This document shows, piece after piece, positions 1 to 7,174 of a stretch of 64,000 nt of DNA. Made by a program: the position numbers and the translations under genes. This stretch comes from JAFLBI01 sp964616465 (lineage in GTDB: Bacteria; Bacteroidota; Bacteroidia; Chitinophagales; Chitinophagaceae). The stretch spans positions 62,001 through 126,000 of the forward strand of contig CAZTTO010000006.1 in the NCBI GenBank assembly GCA_964616465.1. Direction: 5' to 3'. The notes under the pieces are model-generated. The model saw nothing but the letters and a program-made list of their open reading frames with translations, was not told the origin of the DNA and did no database searches. The stretch's first letter is position 1. Each line of letters opens with the position of its first letter.

Positions 1-236
1 TTGAAACCTATCCACTCCTTCTCACTGAAGCAGCACAAGAACATAATCCAAGTAAATTGGCTATCTATTTATTCGAATTAGCAAAAGTTTTCAACTCGTT
101 TTATGCAGAATTGTCTATTGCTCAGGCAGAGTCGGAGGAAAAACAACTACTGCGTTTGAACTTGTCAAAATTAACGGCTCAAATATTAGAAAGAGGCTTG
201 CATTTGCTAGGTATTCAGGCACCTCAAAGGATGTAA
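1..236 (+). CDS. argS: Arginyl-tRNA synthetase, C-terminal end only
   Basis: The left edge cuts this gene; the last 77 codons are present, in the frame starting at base 3, ending in TAA at 234-236. The translation is the end of the DALR anticodon-binding domain of class I arginyl-tRNA synthetase: an alanine-rich helix (residues LAIYLFELAKVFNSFYAE), then a leucine-rich helix, ending GLHLLGIQAPQRM, which matches the usual ArgRS terminus (GL.LLGI..PE.M). The enzyme charges tRNA-Arg in the cytoplasm. The catalytic domain lies outside the window. A tRNA-Leu gene follows 48 bp downstream on the same strand with its own likely promoter. Confidence 0.9.
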   Translation, partial: ETYPLLLTEAAQEHNPSKLAIYLFELAKVFNSFYAELSIAQAESEEKQLLRLNLSKLTAQILERGLHLLGIQAPQRM

Positions 237-266
237 ATTCCTTTTTCTGATTACGCAATTTCAATT

Positions 267-274
267 TACATTTG
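267..274 (+). promoter_or_regulatory. Likely -7 element of the tRNA-Leu(GAG) promoter
   Basis: TACATTTG matches the Bacteroidota -7 consensus TAnnTTTG exactly and is followed by CA. It ends 10 nt before the tRNA 5' end, so the leader would be very short. No clear -33 TTTG box is visible upstream. Confidence 0.5.
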
Positions 275-284
275 CAGCCCTTGA

Positions 285-368
285 GCGGAGGTGGCGAAAT
301 TGGTAGACGCACTACCTTGAGGTGGTAGCGCCTTAACGGGCTTGGGAGTTCGAATCTCCTCTTCCGCA
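285..368 (+). tRNA. tRNA-Leu (anticodon GAG)
   Basis: This is a complete cloverleaf. The acceptor stem GCGGAGG pairs with CTTCCGC at 361-367, with discriminator A368. The anticodon stem is CTACC/GGTAG (312-316/324-328), and the loop TTGAGGT gives anticodon GAG at 319-321. A long variable arm, typical of tRNA-Leu, and the T-loop TTCGAAT are present. CCA is not encoded. It reads CUU/CUC codons. Confidence 0.97.
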
Positions 369-372
369 CGGT

Positions 373-410
373 AAAATAGGTTAAAGGATATTCTTTAGCC
401 TATTTTTTTT
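373..410 (+). terminator. Rho-independent terminator of tRNA-Leu(GAG)
   Basis: A 14-bp stem (373-386 with 393-406, one G-U pair) closes on loop GATATT and runs into eight T residues at 403-410. The T tract touches the stop codon of the convergent LytTR gene. Confidence 0.85.
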
Positions 411-1156
411 CAATCTGCTTTTTGCCCCAATATGGGTAAAGAATCCATTAAGGGTGCCATAAAACTTCTAGAAGCAGGAATTACTTTATTAAATACGACC
501 ACTTCATCCATGCTAATTTTCTGAATTTGGTCCATATTAATGAGATAAGATCGATGGATCCTTACAAAATTTTTAGGCAGAGTCTCTTCAATTTTTTTAA
601 TAGTAGATCTAACCAACCAGAATTTCTCACTTGTAAATACTTCTACATAGTTATCATTCGCTTTTATATAGCCAATATCTGTTAAAGGTATTCTATTAAA
701 ATGTTGATGATGCTTTATGTAAATAACATCTCGATAAAGTGTAGTGTTACTTTCTTCCTCTTTGTCATGTAGCCCATGACCAAATCTTGCCAAAGTGGTC
801 TCGATAGCTGCAAATAAATCATCTTGGTCAAATGGCTTTATCAAATAGGCATAAGGTTGATATTGCTTAGCTGCTGCAATAGTCTGCTTATCCTTATATG
901 ATGTAACAAATATGAAAGGAATCTGAAATTGTCCATGAATATGAGCAGCCAAATCAATACCCGTTTTATTTCCTTTTAAGTGAATATCAATAAGAATTAG
1001 ATCAGGTAATTTTTGATTTAATTCAATAAGTGCCTCTTGATAAGATGAAGCCTTCGCAACTGCATTATACCCCATTTCAATGAGATACTGCTCTAATTGT
1101 TCCGACAATAATAGATCATCTTCGACTATAAGAACCTCAATTGGGGACTTTTTCAT
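410..1156 (-). CDS. LytTR-family response regulator (REC + LytTR)
   Basis: This 248-aa protein has an N-terminal receiver domain (about residues 5-125) and a C-terminal LytTR DNA-binding domain (about 145-240). The receiver has the acidic pocket (E12, D13, D14), the phospho-acceptor D57 in LILIDIHL, T85 and K107, so it looks active. The LytTR part shows the expected YIKANDNYVEV strand and FVRIHRSYLIN. Its ATG lies inside the end of the upstream kinase gene (20-nt overlap), which implies translational coupling. LytTR regulators bind pairs of direct repeats about two helical turns apart; such a pair lies at 3242-3273, upstream of the divergent LamG gene. That link is inference. Confidence 0.9.
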   Translation of the reverse strand: MKKSPIEVLIVEDDLLLSEQLEQYLIEMGYNAVAKASSYQEALIELNQKLPDLILIDIHLKGNKTGIDLAAHIHGQFQIPFIFVTSYKDKQTIAAAKQYQPYAYLIKPFDQDDLFAAIETTLARFGHGLHDKEEESNTTLYRDVIYIKHHQHFNRIPLTDIGYIKANDNYVEVFTSEKFWLVRSTIKKIEETLPKNFVRIHRSYLINMDQIQKISMDEVVVFNKVIPASRSFMAPLMDSLPILGQKAD

Positions 1157-3005
1157 ATAAGTTAGTTTTTAATGTTAAATGACATTGGAAACCAAGCTGA
1201 GTTAGCTGAAACTCATATTTCCCATCTAGCTGCTTGGCAATTTTATCAATAAACACCTGCCCCATTTTAGATGAAGCTAAGTTTGAATCTGACTGTTGAA
1301 CTACAATTGTTTTATCGGAATAATGAACTTCCAAAAGATCATTCTTAAGTTGTACAATACGCAAAACAACAGGTATCAATCCATTTTCACCATGAGCATA
1401 TTTAACTGTGTTATTAATCCATTCAACTAATACCATCCCTAACAAGGTAGCATGGTCAGCAAGCATCCATCCATTTGGACATTCTAAATGCCATTGAAGT
1501 TTTTTATTTAAATGTAAACTTTCTTGTGCTTTTATAAGCTCATTAAAGAACAACTGTAGAGGTATATATTGTACTGATGGCGACTGTTGGAGGAGTTGAT
1601 GTATATTAGCTATGCTTTTAATTTTCTGACTGATTTTACTTCTCAATAATATTAGGTCATTCATTTCCGAGTCTTTACTCTCTGACTGTACTATTGATGT
1701 AACCAATTGCAAATGATTGCTTATTCTATGGTGAATTTCAGCCTGCATCATTTGAAACAAAGACTTCTCCCTCTTTTTCTTGAAATAAAGTACTAGACTT
1801 AGAATTATTAAGAAGGTGATAACAATAAAAGCACCAATGAGTGTATATATTCTTTGTTGAGTGGCTAAATCTGCTCTGTTCTTCTCTATCAACAGTTTTT
1901 TATCTTGCTCGTACTTTTTTTCTAAATCAAACATCACCTGCTGCTTCGACACATTCAAAAGGCTATCTTTTAAGTCACCAGTAATTTTATACAACACCAA
2001 TGCATCATCATAATTTCCTTTAGTTTCATAGAGCTGTTGAAGTTGTTGCAGCATCTCCTTTCTACGCATGAGGTTTACGTTGCCTGAACCAAACGATTCT
2101 AAGCTTTCTTCAGCAAGCTTAATAGCAACTTCATAATTCTTTTGATGAATATTCCATGCAATCCTTTCATTATTTAAAAACTGTTGTAAAGGGACAAACT
2201 TTCGCTCTTGAATAATTCTATCTGCCTTTTCATAATTCTCACTAGCTTTTGTATAGCTTTCTTTCAATCGATAAAGTCTTCCTAGATTAATGTAGTTTCT
2301 TGCACTATCATATGGACGAAGCTGCTTAGAAAATGGCCACAGAAAAACTTTTTCTAAATAAAGCACAGCAGAATCTAACCGCGATGGAGTTCTAAAATCA
2401 GAGTTAGAGTAAATATTAGCAAGAGTAGAATATGCAGTAACTATGTTAAAGCTATCTTTTATGTTATATGAAGACTGCAATGCCTGTTTAGCATAAGGCA
2501 ATCCTTTTTGTGAGTTCAGAGTTTCTCGATAGATATCTGCAATAATTAAACAAGAGCCTGCAATATCTCTTTTGTCACCATCTTTTTCTGCTCTTTTAAG
2601 TGCAAGAAGAGCCATCCTCATTGCTTCATCCGATTTACCTTGCCTATTCAAGATAAAGGAAACAAATAACGGTGCTTGCGTGTAGCTAAACGAAGAAGTC
2701 GATGTTGCTAACTCATTAGACCTAATCGCTTTTTTGAGAGCTTCACTTTGGCTCCCTTTATTAAAATAAATTCTAGCCAATTCAAGTTCTACTTCACTTT
2801 CAAGCCACAAAATACCATTCTGCTTTGCAGCTTTCAAAAGTTGTTCACCATAAGCAGATGCAGTATCTGAAGATATCCTTCTTAATTGACGTAATTGTTG
2901 TAGTTGTTTAGAAAAGTCATTCCAACTATTTTCCTCTTGAGCTATTCCTATAGCTGAAATTAGCAACAACAAAAATATAAAGAGTATTCGAAGGTTTTGC
3001 TTCAT
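1137..3005 (-). CDS. TPR-repeat sensor histidine kinase, HisKA_2 type
   Basis: This is a 622-aa protein. I chose the ATG at 3005 because the sequence after it is a clean signal peptide (MKQNLRILFIFLLLLISAIG, ending before a Gln); an in-frame start 18 bp upstream would break this. A periplasmic helical region with TPR-like repeats (about 35-355) precedes a coiled coil, one membrane segment (about 387-408) and a HisKA_2 phospho-acceptor motif EIHHRISNHLQL (His425/426). The ATPase domain has an N-box (WINNTVKYAH), but its glycine-rich boxes are weak, as is common in this family. It overlaps the LytTR regulator gene by 20 nt and is presumably its kinase. The ligand is unknown. Confidence 0.85.
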   Translation of the reverse strand: MKQNLRILFIFLLLLISAIGIAQEENSWNDFSKQLQQLRQLRRISSDTASAYGEQLLKAAKQNGILWLESEVELELARIYFNKGSQSEALKKAIRSNELATSTSSFSYTQAPLFVSFILNRQGKSDEAMRMALLALKRAEKDGDKRDIAGSCLIIADIYRETLNSQKGLPYAKQALQSSYNIKDSFNIVTAYSTLANIYSNSDFRTPSRLDSAVLYLEKVFLWPFSKQLRPYDSARNYINLGRLYRLKESYTKASENYEKADRIIQERKFVPLQQFLNNERIAWNIHQKNYEVAIKLAEESLESFGSGNVNLMRRKEMLQQLQQLYETKGNYDDALVLYKITGDLKDSLLNVSKQQVMFDLEKKYEQDKKLLIEKNRADLATQQRIYTLIGAFIVITFLIILSLVLYFKKKREKSLFQMMQAEIHHRISNHLQLVTSIVQSESKDSEMNDLILLRSKISQKIKSIANIHQLLQQSPSVQYIPLQLFFNELIKAQESLHLNKKLQWHLECPNGWMLADHATLLGMVLVEWINNTVKYAHGENGLIPVVLRIVQLKNDLLEVHYSDKTIVVQQSDSNLASSKMGQVFIDKIAKQLDGKYEFQLTQLGFQCHLTLKTNLYEKVPN

Positions 3006-3040
3006 GTAACGATAACTTCTCAATTTTAGCAGTTGGCCAA

Positions 3041-3069
3041 CAAAACATATCAGTTCACCACATCTGCAA
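3041..3069 (-). promoter_or_regulatory. Likely promoter of the kinase/LytTR operon
   Basis: On the minus strand TTG (3069-3067), 17 nt and TATGTTTTG (3049-3041) resemble the Bacteroidota TTG-N17-23-TAnnTTTG promoter with one extra base in the -7 box. It lies 35 nt before the chosen ATG at 3005. A perfect palindrome, GTTGGCCAAC (3032-3041), covers the expected transcription start. Confidence 0.4.
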
Positions 3070-3097
3070 TTTACATGAACTTATGATTGATAGTTTT

Positions 3098-3221
3098 GGA
3101 ATTCAGGAAATAACTATTAGGTGTCATACTGAATTGTACTGTAATCATTAGGGGCATGATTACTTACAATCTCCCCCCGATTTTCTCCTGATCATGCGCC
3201 AATAAAATTGGCGCATTTTTT
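3098..3221 (+). ncRNA. Possible small structured RNA ending in an orphan terminator
   Basis: A plus-strand terminator at 3195-3221 has no gene before it on that strand. A -7-like TAGTTTTG sits at 3091-3098. Between them a perfect 7-bp hairpin (TAATCAT 3142-3148, ATGATTA 3156-3162) presents a G4 loop that could pair with the C6 run at 3173-3178, giving an H-type pseudoknot. I do not recognise an RNA family. The 5' end is a guess. Confidence 0.3.
3195..3221 (+). terminator. Rho-independent terminator with no upstream gene
   Basis: TGCGCCAA (3195-3202) pairs perfectly with TTGGCGCA (3208-3215) around loop TAAAA, followed by TTTTTT. The orientation is plus. The nearest upstream gene lies on the other strand. 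Confidence 0.75.
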
Positions 3222-3241
3222 ATCCCTATTATCGAAAAATT

Positions 3242-3273
3242 CACCCCTTTTATTTGTTAATCCACCCCTTTTA
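3242..3273 (+). promoter_or_regulatory. Candidate LytTR operator: 11-bp direct repeat, 21-bp period
   Basis: CACCCCTTTTA occurs twice, identically, at 3242-3252 and 3263-3273, start to start 21 bp. Two direct repeats on one helix face with this spacing are the known LytTR-family site layout (for example YpdB and AgrA sites). It ends just before the expected -33 region of the LamG gene, which has no good -33 box. That is how an activator site would be placed. Confidence 0.55.
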
Positions 3274-3297
3274 ACAAGTCCTTTTTGGGGCTAATAA

Positions 3298-3306
3298 TAA
3301 TTTTTG
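3298..3306 (+). promoter_or_regulatory. Likely -7 element of the LamG gene
   Basis: TAATTTTTG followed by C is one base longer than TAnnTTTG and lies 19 nt before the ATG at 3326. No TTTG/TTG is found at the right distance upstream, where the tandem repeat ends instead. Confidence 0.4.
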
Positions 3307-3325
3307 CTAATAAACGATTTAACAT

Positions 3326-6300
3326 ATGTTCCAAATACAGTTTCCTTCATTCAATTATAAAAAAACATTTATTTACTCAAGCTTTTTAGTTGTTCTCACA
3401 ATTTTTGCAGTAAAACAAGCTAACAGTCAGGGGCCCAGAAATGCTTTAAATTTTGATGGTGTAGATGATAGAGCTGTTGTACAAAACTCAGGATCAGCCT
3501 TCAGTTTTTCAACTCAAAATTTTACAATTGAATGCTGGTTTAGAGCAAATTCAGCTGCAGCCTTAACCAACTCAAGGGCATTAATAAACAAATGGGCATT
3601 TCAGACTAATATTGATAATTATGGAATTTTTCTAAACAACAGTAGAGTTGTTGTTGCATATGGCACTGGAAACCAAAACCCAGAATTTCAAAGTACGACA
3701 ATTTTACAAGAAAACATTTGGTATCATGTGGCTTTAGTTAGAGAAGGGGGTGTAATGCGACTTTTCCTCAATGGTGTATTAGAAACCACGCACAATTTAT
3801 TAGGCACTCTAAACACCAATACTTTACCATTAACATTCGGATTTGAAAATACTGCACTTAATGATAATACAAGACATTTTAATGGTGCTATGGATGAGAT
3901 TCGTATTTGGTCTGTTGCACGTACAAATAACGAAATAGCTAATAATTGGAGGAATTCAGTTGCAACCAATGCTACAAATTTATTAGGATACTGGAGGTTT
4001 GATCAAGGCATTCCAGGAGCTAATAATTCTGGATTAACGCAAATAGATGATGTTACAGGCAATGGATACAACGCAACCCTATCCAACTTTGCCTTAAACG
4101 GAAATACCAGTAATTGGATAGCCAGTCATGCGCAAATTGGACACCCTGGTAATGCCCTTTCATTCGACGGCATTAATGACCAGGTTGAAATTCAAAATTC
4201 AGGCTCCGCATTTAGTTTTACTACGCAAGATTTTACCATAGAATGTTGGTTTCGAGCTAATTCATTAACTGGTATAACAGGAACAAAAGCTATAATAAAT
4301 AAATGGGCTCAAAATACACAAACAGATAATTATTCCTTATTTGCAATTAATAGCCGATTCGTATTTATTTATGGGAACGGTGTACTTCCTGAACCTTCTT
4401 TAACTAGCAATACGACAATCGAAGTAGGAAGGTGGTATCATGTAGCACTTGTTAGATCGGGAGGATCTATGTTCTTATATGTGAATGGGAATTTGGAAGT
4501 TACTCACACAATACAAGGATCAATTAATTCCAATAATTTACCCTTAACCTTCGGTTTTGAAGGTTTTGGCATTAATCAAGCTCAAAGACATATAGATGCA
4601 AGTCTAGATGAAGTGCGTATTTGGACTGTTGCAAGAACTGCACAGCAAATTCAAGACAATTGGCAAATCCCAATTGCCCCCGTACAATCAAATTTACTGG
4701 GGTATTGGAGATTTGATCAAGGTATTGCAGGCAGCAACAATAGTGGACTTACCCAAGTGCATGATCTGACTGGAAATGGTTATCATGGTACTTTATCAAA
4801 CTTTTCACTGAATGGAGCTTCTGGAAATTGGGTAGAGAGCTTTGCAATGGTTCGTTCATTTGTGCAATCGGCAACTCAAATTGGAACCAGATCTTTTCAA
4901 GTAAATTGGACTACACCTATTACGGGATCATTTGATCACTATATTTTGGAAGCTTCTCAGAATAGTAATTTCTCGAGCTTACTTTCAGGATATCCTGCAA
5001 CCATTGCTTCTAATACGAATTCTACAACAATTAGTGGACTTCAAGCAAATACGAATTACTTCTATAGAGTTAGACCTAATAAAACTTCGGTTAATGAACA
5101 AGCACTTTTCAGCACTGGTTCAGAAACGACAGTTGCAAATTCTGTATGGAATGGTACAACTTGGAGTCCAACTGTACCAAATTCAATTATAGATGCGAAC
5201 ATCAATAGTAGTACTGCACCACCTGGAAATTTTTCAGCACTTCGAGTAACCATTCAAAATGGACAATCACTGAACACCCAAGGACTTACTATTGGCATCC
5301 ATGAAAATATAGTAAATAACGGAAATGGTATTTCAGGAAATGGAACAGTTCAAATTAATGGCAACACCACAATAAGTGGGAATATGTTAAATGTTGAAGG
5401 AAGAATAGATATTGCTAATGATGCGCAATTAATTACTGGCGATCTATTGCAGATTCAACCAACTGGAGCTATTACTGGGAACTACAATAACATTCAGGGT
5501 CTTACAAGATTGCAACAAAATATTTCTGCACAACGTGGCTGGCGTGTTGTTGCACATCCATTTAATTCAAGCTCAACCATATCAAGTATTGCAACAAACA
5601 ACAGTATACATTTAAATACGAATGCGGCGAACAGTCCAGTTGGATTAACAGATATTCGCGCATTCAGCAATTCAACGAATAGTTGGTCAAATTTGACAAA
5701 CCAAATCTCAGCAAACCAGGCCTATACATTTTTTTATAGAGGGCTAGCTTCTGAATCAAATGGATTAGGATATGCTGATCCGGCAATTGGCCCAAGTAGT
5801 TTACAGTTTACAACATCAGGAAATTTAAATGGCAACTCTGTTAGTGTTCAACCTCAAAATGATAATAATTTTATTTTAGTAGGCAACCCTTATGCTGCAC
5901 CAGTTACTACTATCGCATTAACAGGCGGTACTCCACGAAATTATTTTACATACCAAATACAGGAAGGTGCAAATTTAAATGAACGAAGAACCGCTGCAGG
6001 AGCTTGGATTGTTGCAGCTTCTGCAAGTAATGCATCAACTACGGTTCCAATGCTGGGTGCAATTGCTTTTATTCCTGCTTCAACCAATACTTACCAAATT
6101 CAAGTTAGTGATATTAGTCTAGGTCAAACACCAATTACAGGAATATTTCAAAATAATCAGGAAAAAAGCAATAATTGTATTCTAGAAGTATTTAGATGGA
6201 ATAGACTAGAAGATCGTTTAATCTTAAAGCAATCAGATAAATCTATGAATCACGGCAGCGATTCGGATGATTTACCAAAGATGTACAATCCAAGTGTGAA

Positions 6301-6835
6301 TCTGTATTCCTTCACCAATGATCAAAAAAACTTGGCAATTGATAGTAGACCAAGATGGAAAGAAAACACCTATGATTTGGTATTTCAAGCTCCCGCAGGG
6401 ACATATGAATTCAAAATAAATGAACTGCCTATTATAGAAAACAATTCTTGGCAATTCACTGATAAAATAAGAAACCAAACGTATACTTTAAATGCAAATC
6501 AGTCTATTCTTATACATCTAGATCGACCAATCACATCAACTCAATCATTGTTCGAAATCAGGTTGGTATCCAAACAAGAAATACCCAGACAAGCATCTGC
6601 TCATCTTGCGTATACTGTAATTACGAATAGAACAGTTCAAATAAACCAAACGAGTAGTACTTCAGGATTTGTAAGGTTATTGGATATAAACGGAAGGGTA
6701 ATCTCAAGTCAGGTTCTACCTGGAAATACCCAATTGAAAATTCAACTTCCTTCAAACTTAAAAAGAGGTTGGTATTTAGCTGAAATCACAGAAGGCAATC
6801 GTAAAAATACTGAGCGATTTATCATAACTGACTAA
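3326..6835 (+). CDS. Large T9SS surface protein with two LamG-like domains and Fn3
   Basis: This is a 1169-aa secreted protein. An N-terminal signal segment (hydrophobic about residues 14-29, ending NSQ at 33-35) is followed by two LamG/concanavalin-like jellyroll repeats (about 39-265 and 275-500). The repeats share NSGSAFSF, FTIECWFRANS and LLGYWRFDQGI. An Fn3-like domain (about 508-605) has the ANTNYFYRVRP motif. A long Asn/Thr-rich beta region follows, typical of Bacteroidota exoproteins. The last about 70 residues form a type A T9SS sorting domain (LLDINGRVISS, then GWYLAEI, ending RFIITD). It is probably exported through the outer membrane and attached or released, binding glycans or other proteins. 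A small sorting-tail gene follows 10 bp downstream, and LytTR control is likely. Confidence 0.85.
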   Translation: MFQIQFPSFNYKKTFIYSSFLVVLTIFAVKQANSQGPRNALNFDGVDDRAVVQNSGSAFSFSTQNFTIECWFRANSAAALTNSRALINKWAFQTNIDNYGIFLNNSRVVVAYGTGNQNPEFQSTTILQENIWYHVALVREGGVMRLFLNGVLETTHNLLGTLNTNTLPLTFGFENTALNDNTRHFNGAMDEIRIWSVARTNNEIANNWRNSVATNATNLLGYWRFDQGIPGANNSGLTQIDDVTGNGYNATLSNFALNGNTSNWIASHAQIGHPGNALSFDGINDQVEIQNSGSAFSFTTQDFTIECWFRANSLTGITGTKAIINKWAQNTQTDNYSLFAINSRFVFIYGNGVLPEPSLTSNTTIEVGRWYHVALVRSGGSMFLYVNGNLEVTHTIQGSINSNNLPLTFGFEGFGINQAQRHIDASLDEVRIWTVARTAQQIQDNWQIPIAPVQSNLLGYWRFDQGIAGSNNSGLTQVHDLTGNGYHGTLSNFSLNGASGNWVESFAMVRSFVQSATQIGTRSFQVNWTTPITGSFDHYILEASQNSNFSSLLSGYPATIASNTNSTTISGLQANTNYFYRVRPNKTSVNEQALFSTGSETTVANSVWNGTTWSPTVPNSIIDANINSSTAPPGNFSALRVTIQNGQSLNTQGLTIGIHENIVNNGNGISGNGTVQINGNTTISGNMLNVEGRIDIANDAQLITGDLLQIQPTGAITGNYNNIQGLTRLQQNISAQRGWRVVAHPFNSSSTISSIATNNSIHLNTNAANSPVGLTDIRAFSNSTNSWSNLTNQISANQAYTFFYRGLASESNGLGYADPAIGPSSLQFTTSGNLNGNSVSVQPQNDNNFILVGNPYAAPVTTIALTGGTPRNYFTYQIQEGANLNERRTAAGAWIVAASASNASTTVPMLGAIAFIPASTNTYQIQVSDISLGQTPITGIFQNNQEKSNNCILEVFRWNRLEDRLILKQSDKSMNHGSDSDDLPKMYNPSVNLYSFTNDQKNLAIDSRPRWKENTYDLVFQAPAGTYEFKINELPIIENNSWQFTDKIRNQTYTLNANQSILIHLDRPITSTQSLFEIRLVSKQEIPRQASAHLAYTVITNRTVQINQTSSTSGFVRLLDINGRVISSQVLPGNTQLKIQLPSNLKRGWYLAEITEGNRKNTERFIITD

Positions 6836-6845
6836 AAAAGCAAAA

Positions 6846-7136
6846 ATGAAACTACAATTGATCCGAATCGGAATTATAATATTCCTTATGAATATTTATC
6901 ATACCAGCCATGCGCAAGTTTTTTTTGAAGAGGATGGCAAAGAGTATTTTCTCTTTGAAAACAAGTTTACCCCTGAATATAGATTTTTTGAGATTACTCC
7001 TGATATGATTGGACAAGGAGGAGATCCAGATGTACCCATTGACGGTGGCTTAAGTGCCTTATTAATAGCAGGAGCTGCCTATGGTGCACGTAGACTCAAA
7101 AGATCTCCTGAGAACAAAAAAGACCATTCTGGTTAA
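6846..7136 (+). CDS. Small secreted protein with PID-CTERM-like C-terminal tail
   Basis: This is a 96-aa protein. It has a signal peptide (about 1-23, ending SHA before Gln), an acidic and aromatic middle of about 40 residues, then a C-terminal tripartite tail: PIDGG at about 64-68, a short hydrophobic segment (LSALLIAGAAYGA) and a basic cluster RRLKR. This is the layout of the PID-CTERM sorting signal annotated in Bacteroidota; I recall the family name but cannot search it here. It starts 10 bp after the LamG gene and is probably co-transcribed. Possible roles are a membrane-anchored partner or a processed substrate. The middle part resembles nothing I know. Confidence 0.7.
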   Translation: MKLQLIRIGIIIFLMNIYHTSHAQVFFEEDGKEYFLFENKFTPEYRFFEITPDMIGQGGDPDVPIDGGLSALLIAGAAYGARRLKRSPENKKDHSG

Positions 7137-7148
7137 TGAATGGTCTTT
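7119..7148 (+). terminator. Hairpin overlapping the end of the small-protein gene
   Basis: AAAGACCATTC (7119-7129) pairs perfectly with GAATGGTCTTT (7138-7148) around an 8-nt loop containing part of the TAA stop. The downstream T run is broken (AGTAAGAAAATATTT), so termination may be imperfect. Confidence 0.5.
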
Positions 7149-7174
7149 AGTAAGAAAATATTTATTGTTTTTTG

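Larger units (their letters stand above)
3006..3325. other. 320-nt divergent regulatory region
   Basis: No protein gene fits here. From left to right it holds a likely kinase promoter (minus), a 10-bp palindrome GTTGGCCAAC at 3032-3041, a TAGTTTTG -7-like box at 3091-3098 (plus), a hairpin with a possible pseudoknot (3142-3178), an orphan plus-strand terminator (3195-3221), a LytTR-like tandem repeat (3242-3273) and a likely -7 element for the LamG gene (3298-3306). Confidence 0.7.

Noticed and set aside
115..369. 84-codon minus-strand frame over argS and tRNA-Leu
   Set aside because: It is antisense to the argS end and tRNA and has no protein-like composition.
3173..3178. C6 run as a sequencing artefact
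   Set aside because: It fits a plausible pairing with the G4 loop of the upstream hairpin, and nothing in the sequence suggests an error.
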